Shown in pieces: positions 1-10,513 of a stretch of 64,000 nt of DNA. The stretch spans positions 34,454,293-34,518,292 of the forward strand of contig NC_092349.1 of NCBI RefSeq assembly GCF_963676685.1. Direction: 5' to 3'. This DNA is from Mytilus edulis (lineage: Eukaryota; Mollusca; Bivalvia; Mytilida; Mytilidae). Both the position numbers and the translations under genes were made by a program. The notes beneath the pieces were generated by a model. It searched no databases. It worked only from the letters and a program-made list of their open reading frames with translations, and had not been told where the DNA came from. The number at the start of each line of letters is the position of its first letter. Positions within the stretch are counted from its first letter, which is position 1.

Positions 1-400
1 TTGTCTTGTGAATATGGTGTATTAAAATCATGTTACGATATTTGAGATCTGGAGCTTCTAAAAAACACCGTAGAAATATCGGAATGGCCCAAGACCTTGG
101 TATCACTGTAAGCAGCTACAAAAAGGCTAAATTTTCACTCGCAATTAAAAGGTGTATATGAAAAGGATCATGCACAACCAAGACTTGCAAATGCAAAAAA
201 ATCTATGATACCATGTGGAAGTAAATGTCACCCAAGCCTACATGCAAGAATGTAATTAGCGATGAAAACTAACTATGGCATCAATATTTAATTTTTACGT
301 AGTATTTGAAATATAAAATAATACATTGTCATGTAACCATCATTGTTTTCTATATAAAGTTTTTGTATTATTGAAACTTTTATAATGTTATTTAAAAAAT
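1..400. other. No feature recognised
   Basis: This is AT-rich sequence with no open frame of useful length, no tandem structure and no match to the repeat families seen elsewhere in the window. Confidence 0.5.
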
Positions 401-405
401 ACCTA

Positions 406-575
406 TATGGTCCAAATACTCATATGGTCCGGCCCGTTAATAACCAAACGAGTATTATACTTATATGGTCCGACCATACGCGTACGGTCGGACCATACGC
501 GTATGGTCGGACAATATAAGTATACGCACATGGTCATGACCATACGCGTATGGTCCAAATACTCATATGGTCCGG
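406..575. repeat. Cluster of 18-bp palindromes between direct repeats
   Basis: The palindrome GACCATACGCGTATGGTC occurs perfectly at 491-508 and 538-555 and with one changed base at 472-489. A 27-bp identical direct repeat, beginning TATGGTCCAAATACTC, flanks the cluster at 406-432 and 549-575. The half-site ATGGTCC also recurs between the copies. A short minus-strand open frame across it (403-708) simply reads the repeat and is not a credible gene. Function is unknown. It could be the remains of a small palindromic satellite or foldback element, or a multi-site protein-binding region. Confidence 0.8.
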
Positions 576-1115
576 AACATATATAAAAGTTTGAAGCAAA
601 ATTTAGAAATGGAAAATTACTTAAAATGTAAATATTTTGAAAAGAGAAGTAACATAACAAAAATGAGAATAAGGCGACCATAACATAATTATAGAAAACG
701 GAAAACATTTAAAAATACCTAGAGAAAAAAGACATTGTACATCATATACCTATGGGAAGATGTAGCTCATTTCATTGTATACTTAATTTCTGTTTTTGTT
801 ATTAAGATATTATAGTATATATTTTAAATTGGGTGGATTTCAATATTACCCTTTATAAAATATCTTTGAAATCAGGGATTGCAAATTTTCAATGTTGAAA
901 AGAAATGTTTAATCTAATTGTTTTAAGGAAAAAATACAGTTCAGTATTGTTAATTAATTTGGAATAATATTAGCTTAATAAAAAATATCTTGTATGATAT
1001 CTGCCAAATACGAATTGGACTGATTCAATACAAAAACAAAATAGCTTTAAAAGTTATTAGAAGCAATCATAAGATACACACTTGAGTATGAATTATTTTT
1101 GTATATATTAATTCT

Positions 1116-1631
1116 ATGGTATCTAGGAAAGAACAGCTTTCTATTTCATCATGGAATGTTCATGGCCTTGATATTAATATTTTATTAGAAACCTGGAAAG
1201 TAGAATGTTAGGAATTCAAAGTAAATGGATTTAACTTAATTTCAAAATGTCGTAATAAAAGAAAAAAAGGGTCAAGACGATATAGTGTAGGTAGAATAAT
1301 TTACATCAGAAAAGAAGACATGAAGGTAATTAGTTATTTAAAGGATGCTTCACTATCAGAAAAAAAACTTTGGTTGAAGGTGGACAAATATTTTTTTGGT
1401 TTATCAGACGTCCTTTGTCTATGTGCTTCTTATATTCCTCCAGTTTCATCTACACATTTTGAAAATTACTTTATTATGCTTGGTCATGAGTTAAGCACTC
1501 TATCTAGTAGAGGTAAGCTATTGGTTATAGCAGATTTAAACTCCAGAACAAGAGAATCATTAGATTATGTCAAAATTGATTCTTTACAGATAAATAATTT
1601 TGATGGTTCAGATTTACGACTATGTCATTGA
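1116..1631 (+). pseudogene. LINE endonuclease domain, N-terminal half (decayed)
   Basis: This frame reads as the first part of an endonuclease/exonuclease/phosphatase-type domain, as found at the N-terminus of ORF2 in non-LTR retrotransposons. An opening SISSWNVHGL motif is followed by a strand with YIRK, then LWLKV, a YIPP motif, and LLVIADLNSRT, which matches the catalytic GDLN(A/S)RTG loop with Gly replaced by Ala. In-frame stop TAG at 1209-1211 breaks it, so only the part from 1320 is continuously open. The frame ends at 1631, shortly before the inverted-repeat boundary at 1679. The SDH motif that should complete the domain lies 5.4 kb away at 7110-7538 on the same strand. It is non-functional, and the clade (CR1/L2-like rather than RTE) is uncertain. 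Confidence 0.75.
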
Positions 1632-2692
1632 TATAGAAAACAAGAGAATTAACCAAGATTTTTTTTTAATACACATCAGTGGGAAAGCCACAGATCAGTT
1701 CTGCGCCTCCTTCCATATGACGTAACGGCCAAAAAATCAAGGGCGACAATCGCGATTTTTACATAGACGGCGACAGTATCGCGCCATCTCGGTAATTTGT
1801 TTACATCGTGTACGTGTGATTTTTCAAGAAATTTACTATTAAAGACAATTAAACTTGTGTCATTTCATCATTAATTAGTTATATAGGTAAGTTTTACAGG
1901 TGACTATGCTATGTTTTCTTCTTAGGAGATTTTATTTTACAAGAAACAAACATCTGAAACTGGCAAGACACGTTGTTATTTTTGAAGATAAAAATATGGC
2001 GGGTGTTTTCCGCTTCTGAAAATAACTGACACATTCGCATCCTATTGGCTATTTAAATATAAAATGACCAAAAATAGTATCTATGATGATAGGAGTCCCT
2101 AAATATTTGCATAAATACCCATCACTCCTTGTAAAATTGTAACTGAGGCTGCGAAAAGGAAGCATATAAATCGACGCCATTTTTCAACAGATTAAGGTTT
2201 CTGAGCTTACGAAATCCTACTATTATTACTTTTAATGGTTAGTAGAAAGATATCAACGTTATCCATAACATAATTCATTGATCAGATCGGGTTATGGCTA
2301 TATGTTTGCCTCTTTTAGGATGCTGAAATCCATTAAATTCCCCCAGACCACACGAAATAAACGCCCCTTTTTCAGCCCGAGACTTCAATAATTTTGATTA
2401 AAACTTGAATTTTGGCATGTCAATGTTAGCTTTATAATTTTAATTAAATTATTACGGTTGTGTTAAGCATTTGTGCTGATTTGTTTGGTTGTCTCGAATA
2501 GTATAAAGGTTAATTAAATGGTTTTATATTATTATTTTTGAACCCAAAAAAGTGTGTGACAAAAACAAAAACAAACAAAATAAAATTATAGGAAAAATAT
2601 AACAACTACATAAGTATAGTTTAATTTTATCCTAAACCTCTATCCATCATTTCTTACAGATAGTACAGGGTGAGGGTTCACAAAATAGGGAA

Positions 2693-2840
2693 CCAGGGGT
2701 GGATACAGCCATTTTGAAAAGGGGTTCCCTACCCAGGATAAAGGGGGGTTCCGACTAAATGTCCCCTTTCAAATGCATTGATTGTCCATAAAAAGGGGAG
2801 ATTCCAATCCCGGAACCCTATCCCTGGATATGCCACTGGG
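2693..2840. repeat. Small inverted-repeat (MITE-like) element
   Basis: The left end CCAGGGGTGGATACAGCCA and right end CCCTGGATATGCCACTGGG form an imperfect terminal inverted repeat. The interior has recurring AAAAGGGG / GGGGTTCC runs. It resembles a common bivalve repeat that ends in TGGATCCGCCACTG; that likeness is from general knowledge. There is no coding capacity. Confidence 0.6.
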
Positions 2841-2941
2841 AACTATGGCTAAAAGTATAAAAAAAATTTGGAGAACTATGACTAAAGGAACAAAGAATAG
2901 AGAAAATTGACTGTAATAAGGAATAGAGCAAATGACATGCT

Positions 2942-3061
2942 AGTCAAAATAATATGACGTCTGACAAGGCTATTTTATTTTTTTATCTAGGACGCCCTCC
3001 TACGCATCCCAGAAAAAAATTATAAAACATCCTAGCCAGACGTCATAATATTATTTGAACT
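2942..3061. repeat. Small inverted-repeat element, 120 bp
   Basis: AGTCAAAATAATATGACGTC at the left is nearly the reverse complement of the right end (CAGACGTCATAATATTATTT...). A second inner arm pairs TATCTAGGACG with CATCCTAGCC. This is a typical hairpin-forming non-autonomous element without an ORF. Confidence 0.6.
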
Positions 3062-3269
3062 ATTGATGTGCTAATTTATATATTGAGAAAAGAGAAATGA
3101 TGGACAAAAAGTATAAAAAAAAAATAGAGACAAATGAGCGTAAAGAATAAATAATAAAGTAATGGAAAACACCTCATCCAGACCCTTGTTTATCTGAACA
3201 ACAGAACTATTATTTTTGCTGAATAGTGCATATAGGCATTTCCCATTTAAATGGTTTTACAGTAGTAAT

Positions 3270-3425
3270 TTTAGGGCCCTTTTTAGCTTGTTGTTCGGTG
3301 TGAGCCAAGGCTCCGTGTTGAAGGCCGTACATTGACCTATATTGGTTTACTTTTATAATTTGTTATTTGGATGGAGAGTTGTCTCATTGGCACTAACACC
3401 ACATCTTCCTATATCTATGTAAAAT
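3270..3425 (+). repeat. Dispersed repeat family B, partial copy
   Basis: It contains GGTGTGAGCCAAGGCTCCGT, then the stretch meaning 'gttgaaggccgtacattgacc', and ends with the diagnostic GTTGTCTCATTGGCACTAAC-ACC-ACATCTTCCTATAT. The same order appears at 34612-35108 and, reversed, at 19060-19235, 29990-30240 and 48200-48310. Confidence 0.8.
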
Positions 3426-5282
3426 ATCTTTTAAAGATTTCAGGTATATGAAATATTAACCAGTAAGACAGTATAAATTCTGTCCCTCCTTCCATGCAAA
3501 AAAAAAACAAATTATGTGATTTATTGTTGAATTTTATTGCCACATTCAGTATTGGCTAGGTGTTGTGGCCAGGTTTTATTGGTGGTGGATACATTTAATA
3601 TCTATTACTGGTATGAAGAATTTAAGATATGAATGATTGAATGAAAAGTTACCTTTTAAATAACAGATACATGTAAGATAATTTAATGTTGCATATTAAG
3701 TAATACTTTATTTACACATTATTTAATATACCTATTAAAAAGATTGATATGTTATTATGTTGATGGATTTAAGATATTGAAGTAAATGAATAAATAAATA
3801 GAAAATTTGTGTTGCTGTATATGATTATTAACTTTTCTTGATGGAGGGCAGGACTTTTTCGGGACGTTTGGATTGGGTGTTTTTAAGCTCAGGATTTTCT
3901 TTCGTGATTTTATTTTAAAATTTCGGACCTCAGAAGATCATGTTTTTAGCCCGGGATTTTGGGATCAGGACCCCTGCAACATCCCCACCTCCTTCTTTGA
4001 CAAATAATATAAAGTCAGTAAAAATATATCAATTATTTACATCAAAAGTCTAAAATAATTTCTTTATTTTTGTTGAATCATATAAACCTCCTTTTGATTA
4101 TTTAAGATTAAAATAAGAAAGATTTCAATTTAAATGAAATGATAACACACATCTGAAAACAATCATAGTATATACATTATGAGATTTTCTCATGTTTAAA
4201 GGCTTTCATGTAGCAAAAAAATGCCCATATATCCACTCCAAATGAGTATTTTGGGATAGTTGTCTCATTGGCAATTATTCACATCTGATTAGTTTTCCAT
4301 TAAAATGTTAAAATTCAAATAAAAAGCATTCAATTCTAATTTAAATGTGAACCTTCTCATTCTTGGACCACATAGAAATTTGTAGACAATTAAAATATAT
4401 TATAATTTCATATAACAACTGTAGAAAAGTTCGAAATTATTTTCATTTGATAATATCATCTGCATATATTATATACTTTCAGATAACAATAGGAATAAGA
4501 AGAGCAGGATTTCTATTTTGAGGATTTACATGTATGGGACAGAGGACTATTTGACTTGATTTTACTTTTAACTTGGACTTTTTAACAATAATACTCTTAA
4601 ATTATTTAAAATATTTTATACGTATGTTTCATTTTAACATTATTTTTATGACTGTATTTATTTATCATTTAATAAACGTTTATTTCTAAACATTTTTATA
4701 TTTTTAAATATACAATGTGAAACACTCAACCATTTTATATTGATAACGTGGGGTAAATGTACATGAGACAATAATGCTGTTGCAATACAATAAAACTTAT
4801 TGTCATTGAAAAACCTGAGATTCATAGATGCAAAGCTAGCATATTCATAGGGGTCCCTTTTGTGGTTGATTAAATAGGGAATCACTGGAGCGGGCCCCTC
4901 TTAAGTCAGTCAGCAGCCCCCTAGAAAAAGTTCTGGATCCGTCACTGATATCAGGCATATACATGTATGTACTGTAGTATTTGAGACATAAAAAAATCAA
5001 AGATATAAAAAGTAAACTTGATGGTCTTTAATGATTGATTATAGGTGTGAAGGACTGAAATAGAAAGGTTTTAAAATCGTTCAGTTCTCCTAGACATAGT
5101 GAGGTATCCTTGAGGTCTCTCAAATGGCCTATCATGACGACTTTTCACTGTTTTTTTGAAGTGTGGTAACCCCTGCACCTAAATAAATCATTTTCAGTAG
5201 TCTCTCTTTTTTTCATACTTTTTTGATGAAAAGTCTAAACTAATATTCAAATTAGAAAAAAGAAAACTGAGCAACTTGAACC

Positions 5283-5372
5283 CACAACATACAATTGATA
5301 TCAGGTGTTCTGGAAGAGTAAGTAGATCCTGCTCCTTGTGTAGTATTAGGAATGAGATGTCCTGGTGCTCTT
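5283..5372 (-). repeat. Relic of the Penelope family-1 3' region
   Basis: GATATCAGGTGTTCTGGAAG followed by AGTAAGTAGATCCTGCTCC closely matches the segment at 59711-59757, which lies downstream of the reverse transcriptase at 59844-60977. The short minus-strand open frame at 5403-5585 next to it has no support as a gene. Confidence 0.6.
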
Positions 5373-7109
5373 TTCCTATATGTTATCACATGATTTTGCA
5401 AATTATTGCAATTGTGTGCTTTTTAAGAATGGAGAAAAATGTGTGAAAAAGTAATATATTGCATAAAAATCAGCACACAGATATAGGAATGGTATGATTC
5501 TGATTAGACTATAGATCCTGTGTCCAAGCTTTGTTTTCTTGTAGATTGGTGTAAAATAAAAATGTGGGTCAAGCATTAATATCAATGCAACAAAACAGGA
5601 TCCCCAAAATCAGAGTGAGACTTTCATATGCAAATTTCAAAGTAGACCTTAGAAGTGATACAGCATTTTGTTAATGCTTTAAATGGTCATATAGCTCTGA
5701 CATGTATTAAGAATTGGATGTACTAGGCATTGTGCATTCCTATTGAATGTTAATCTCAAGTTCTCAAGAGTTAAACATGCCCCACGGCCCAGACACACTC
5801 AAACATGAATGGTTAGTGTACACCATGTTGCTTGATATGCATGATAAGGACAGGACAGACATCAAGTTATAAACATGTGTGAGTGTCAACTTCCAACTTG
5901 CTTAGTTTTTTTGTCGAGCCTGCAACTTTTGTTGCAGAAAGCTCGACATAGGGATAGTGATCAGGCGGTGAAAATTATAGATGCATCAGATTAATATTTG
6001 TTGATTGGTACTTTTTTTAATTGACAAGTTGATTTCAGATTAATATTTACTGAATCAAAGAATGACTAACCATTACCCTACAAAAATGGCTTAAAACAAA
6101 TACTAACTGAGTGCTTACACTTTGCACATGCGTAGGATTTTTATCCAGACATTAACTTTTGACTTACCCCTTCAGCTGAAATTTTTGAAAAGTTGGGGGG
6201 AAAAAGGGGGGTTCTTCCAGACAACTGAAGTCATTTATATGGACAAATTCGTTCATAGATTAACCTAGTTTCAATGTACTATATACATCTGTTACACACT
6301 GCAGCATAATTAAATAACTACAGAAAATGTAATACTGCGAGGAGTTTGAGCAGTCTGAGCAACATGAAAAACATCAACAAATGACGGTGTAAAGCCTTCA
6401 ACCCATCATCATTTTTAAGTAAAATATATTTAAAATCCTGGAAACATCATCACCCTTCATTGTCTCAATCAGTTTCGTGGTTAAAAACTGTAAAATATGA
6501 CATAATTTGCTTAATTTTGCGCCGAAATAACTCCAAAAACGTTAGAAAAGTGTTGAATTTTGACCTCCGGTTGAAGTATTTATTATGTAAACAAGACTCA
6601 GAGTGACGGGGAATCCTATACATAGTCATGTGCCCATATGTTTCTGGGTCACATTTATTTATATCTCGACCAATGAAAAGCTTTAGGATGCATTTGTGTC
6701 AGTTCCTAGCAAACAGGGGGATTACCCGCGTTTTTTTGGAAATCTACGGAGGACGTCTTTTGATTTATCATATTTCAGTAACGCAGCACTTATTTTAATA
6801 CCTATTTTGGCAGTCGTGTGACAAAATCTATTCTAATGAAAAATTAACCTCAAATACTGATGGATGTTTAGTTGTTTTAATAAATTTATTGTCTGAAGCA
6901 CAGGCTATGTTTTTGTTTACACGCTGGTTACAGCGCCACCTCAAAATTGTTAGATTATCTCCCCTTTCCCGCGTGACCACCGGAAGTAGCTCTTCAATGT
7001 CACTGGCTTTCCCACGGCATGGTAAAAACTTTTGGATCTCTGCTTGTCCTCGGGGCTACGTATAGCAAATGGAAGGTTATTATGAGACTCGTCAGGTAAT
7101 GATACTTAT

Positions 7110-7538
7110 ATGTCTAAAAATGGTTTTAGCACTGTTGTTTATGCTTTAGTGAGTGAAAGTCTCCTGTTCTCATTTCAATATTTTAAAACAAATGTCTTTA
7201 CATATCTCTCAGATCATGCTAAAATTGATTTATTTTTAAAAAGTTCAATTAATGAGAACACTGAGTTAAAATTAGATAACAATACATGGAAGAGTATTAG
7301 TACCTATAAATGGACAGAACAATCAAAGAACTTGGTGATTAATGCTGTATTCACTGATTATATCAGAGAAGAAACTATAAGTCTGGAAATACTTGATATT
7401 AATAAAACTCAAGATGGTGTTGATGAAGCAGTTGAAAAGCTAACACATATTTTGCAATATATTTCTGAGATAAATGCAGCATGTAAGAAATTTTTGGAAG
7501 TAACAAAAATGAAAGAAAAAGAGAAAAAGTTGAACTAA
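7110..7538 (+). pseudogene. LINE endonuclease C-terminal half plus linker (decayed)
   Basis: The frame starts at ATG 7110, but this is only where the open stretch begins. It opens with GFSTVVYALVSESLL, which matches the G-S-x-V-D-Y block before the last catalytic motif, and continues to FTYLSDHAKIDLFL, where SDH is the terminal catalytic motif of the endonuclease fold. The following 90 residues (TQDGVDEAVEKL... and a lysine-rich end) resemble the linker between endonuclease and reverse transcriptase. No reverse transcriptase follows: the frame ends at 7538 and the sequence passes straight into an AT-rich tail. It continues the domain begun at 1116-1631. The catalytic S-D-H is present, but the split and missing RT make it non-functional. 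Confidence 0.75.
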
Positions 7539-7559
7539 AGACAGGGGACACTGGACTAT

Positions 7560-8260
7560 TTACTGTAAATGAATGATTGTGTATATATATATATATATAT
7601 GTGAATTATAGTTATATTGTTTACTTATTTTGTATGTCACAAACTTAATGTTTAAAGTTTATATATGGCAATACATATTTGAATTGAATTGATTAATTTC
7701 AGTATGAACTTTCATTACTATAAATTAAGTGTATTTGCTTTTTATTATCAATTCTCAGTTTACTAATAGCAAATACACTTTATTCAAAGTAGAGACAGTA
7801 TTATATGTCTCTGTTCATAGTATACAGAAAAACGCAAGCCGGAAGTCTAGTCTAACTTGAAATTCCGTCCAATGACGGAAACAATATCCGGATGCCTTCC
7901 CCCCCCCCCCCCCCCCCCGTTTTTTCCAAAAATAACCCAAACTGAATAATCATAAGAATGGATGACAAATAAACTCATCATAGATACCAGGCAATGCGAC
8001 GATGTATGGTACCTATAGGACACAGAGGCATGATGATTAATTTGTTGCGGAAGGAAGAGAATCGACACACAAAATGAGGTATTCTCGTTTAATAGTACAG
8101 ATAAATATTGTATTATATAGATCAATTGTTTTTTCTTTTTATGTTTTATGGGATATGTTTTCGTATGGTTTTGATTGTGAAATGTATTATGTGAATGTTT
8201 ATATAATTTGTCATAAACTTATTGTTTAAAGTATGTATGACAATATATATTTGTTATTGT
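7560..8260 (+). repeat. Two related LINE-tail-like segments and a (TA)n tract
   Basis: 7585-7690 and 8165-8255 share the order 'ttgt-atgtcacaaacttaatgtttaaagt' then 'tatatatggcaata(c/t)atatttg'; the second copy has ATAAACTTATTGTTTAAAGT. The first follows the truncated LINE frame and ends in TTGAATTGAATTG-like units, as LINE 3' ends often do. A 19-bp (TA)n run lies at 7582-7600. The segment at 7782-8060 lies between the copies. Confidence 0.55.
7782..8060 (+). repeat. Dispersed repeat, copy 1, with a 20-base poly-C run
   Basis: This block is a diverged copy of 27470-27685. Shared segments include TATACAGAAAA, GACTT/CTTGAAATT-CCGTCC-AATGACGG, CCAAAATAAC-C/TCAATCTGA and GACACAGAGGCAT. The copy carries an uninterrupted run of 20 C at 7899-7918. 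The minus-strand frame across it, with a glycine run, comes from the poly-C and is not a gene. Confidence 0.7.
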
Positions 8261-8690
8261 TGTTACCTTATTTTACTATGAGTAATAATTTGATACTTTA
8301 AAGTTGGCAATCGACCTTTCCGTAGTACTTTTCAAAAGTAAATATCAGAATTTACTTTTTACAAAGAACCAGCAAAATAATAAATTCACAATATTGCTGG
8401 CGCCGGTAAAAAAGCCATTGCTATACAAATATGTTATTTTGCCTGCTAAAATTAAACAAATTTAATCAGAGCAAACAGAATAGCATATTTTGTATTTTGC
8501 AGGCGTCGGCAAAATAGTCACTGCACTTTTTTTTATCCAAAACTTCTAATGAATACTCAAGTATTGGAAGAATACTTTTTCCCCAAATATTTCCATTTTA
8601 CTGTAAAATTAAGTTTTGTTTAAAAACTAAGCAGCTTTGTAGTTTTCACGATCAGTTCATCAACATTTATTACTAAATATAACAATAACA
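8260..8690. other. Intergenic, one weak short direct repeat
   Basis: Two imperfect copies of a GGCG(C/T)CGG-TAAAA...GCCATTGC-like string lie near 8398 and 8502. Nothing else is recognised. Confidence 0.4.
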
Positions 8691-9080
8691 TTCATTGCAA
8701 TGAGACAACTCATCACTTTAGACCAAATGACATAGAAGAAGACCACCCTACTACCTAAAATAATTAAAACCTACACCATAAATTACGATTTTAAAGACCG
8801 CATGACAAATGTTCAACAATTCAAAGAGAAAACGTATATATATATATAAAACAATAAAGGAAAAACAAATATGATATACAGCAACAAAAAAAAAACTGAG
8901 TTTCAGGCTTCTGATTTGGGACGGACGGTTACATAATTTGGCGGAATTACAAATATTACTGGTACGAAACCTCCCCTTACCTGCGACTATAATGTAACAG
9001 TACGATATTAGAACAAACTATAAAAAACAGTTGAAAGGGCTAAAATCATCCGCTTGATAGAAAGCACACAAATCCCCAAG
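8690..9080 (-). repeat. Dispersed repeat family B, diverged reversed copy
   Basis: It starts with the reversed diagnostic end (GCAATGAGACAACTCATCAC ... AGAAGAAGACCAC). It continues with GGGACGGACGGTTACATAAT and ACTGGTACGAAACCTCCCC, which parallel GGACAGGTGCAAACATTTGC and ATGGTACCAAACCGTCTCC at 30240-30300. Confidence 0.65.
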
Positions 9081-9391
9081 ACATATATCTCCGAGTACTT
9101 GCAGTTACTGAAAGCTAGTTTAAAGCTAATAACAACTAATAATTATTTTACATGTACATGATGTATGTTTCAGAAGAATCTGCAATGTTGACAACAATCA
9201 TGAGGCACTCCAAAATGATAATATAATTCCGTATGATATTAAAAAGCTATGACTGAGTTCACTATCCGTGACAATGTTCAAATAATGCATTGAAACAAAA
9301 AAAAACTAGTATTTTTTCATTTTTTCATGATTGTTGAATACACAGGAGATCAATTCTTAAATAAAAAAAATCATCTGTCTAAAACTATATA

Positions 9392-9418
9392 TGACACCTT
9401 AATGTTAGCGAGGTGTCA
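9392..9418. other. Short hairpin
   Basis: TGACACCT and AGGTGTCA form a perfect 8-bp stem around an 11-base loop. No T-run or gene end is attached to it, so no function is assigned. The rest of 9080-10513 contains nothing I can name. It may include 3' UTR of the minus-strand SAM-CARD gene. Confidence 0.6.
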
Positions 9419-10513
9419 TTAGTTGTTGTTCATGTAGCACCACCAAAACAAAGATAACTATCACTTTGTATATTTCACAAACTGAATATCGTAATATCTG
9501 CATGTTTTACATTTTCTTAAGTGAATTCAGCAGTTGCAGTATATACAAGTACCATTTGTAAAAAGCCTTCTGAATTCGGCCATACTATCAGATATATCAT
9601 TTATATATATTAAAATGAACAAATGTCATTAAACCACACCGCTCTGGCACACTAGGTTTAATTTTCCATACTTGATAATAAATCTTTTATGACAACTATC
9701 TGTGGTTGTCTAGACAAGTAACTTTTCGACAAGCATAACAAGTGTCCTTTTATACCATATTTTTCATGTTAATATGATAAAGACTTTACCCAAACAGTTG
9801 ATTTGCTACTATCGTCAAAATGTAATGCTTGGTATTAGTTTTTTGTGAAGTCAACAATGTCAAACAGAAAGATATCTTTGTCCGAAATCTTTATTTACAT
9901 CGATAATTAATACGATATCAAGTGCATCTTGTTTTCTAGTTTGTTCAAGAGACTAAAAAAAACCGGTCTTAAAATTACAGCAATTATTTACTAGTGCCAT
10001 CTTAATAAGAAATTGACCCATTGGCCTACATATTTATTTGAAACAATAACACTAAATAAACCATCCCTTTTTTCTCTCATTAAAGTTTAAACCTATTATC
10101 CAGGTCCGTCATGGAAGAAATATCTCAAGTCGGTTGATCGCTTTTAAATAACATGCTAATAATTATCTCTTACTATTGACAGTTTGTCATTTTCAGTTAA
10201 TTCAAATTTGCATTGGTACCGGTGTAAATAAGGCAACAGTAAAATCGTTTTATCTTTCTTTGTTTCTTCAAATAATTAATTTGTAATATCCTCTTCTGAC
10301 AGTAATTTAAATTAGAAAGTAAGCAACGATTGTTTCTCTCCATCACGTAATCCCTGTCTAGTTTTTGTCTTGAAATATAGTTAGAGATTAAGAAAAGGTT
10401 TACTTCAACTAAGGCATTGTTTGTGAGTATATATATTTGAGTGTGTAAACACTTATAACAAGTTAGTGTTGATGGCTAATTTGACATCTTTCTTAACTAC
10501 ATGTTAGTTGAAA

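Larger units (their letters stand above)
1679..7015. mobile_element. 5.3-kb insertion bounded by a 12-bp inverted repeat
   Basis: GTGGGAAAGCCA at 1679-1690 is matched by its exact reverse complement at 7004-7015. These sites sit at the two points where the LINE endonuclease reading is lost and regained, so the interval looks like an insertion into that element. No transposase-like ORF is visible inside and no clear target-site duplication flanks it, so the superfamily is unknown. The interior is a mosaic: a 148-bp inverted-repeat element at 2693-2840, another at 2942-3061, a mussel-type dispersed repeat at 3270-3425, a short Penelope tail relic at 5283-5372, and a CTCGACA-type motif near 5920-5950. 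Sequence at 4862-4960 resembles the right end of the 2693-2840 element. A deletion-scarred or composite insertion is also possible. Confidence 0.5.
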
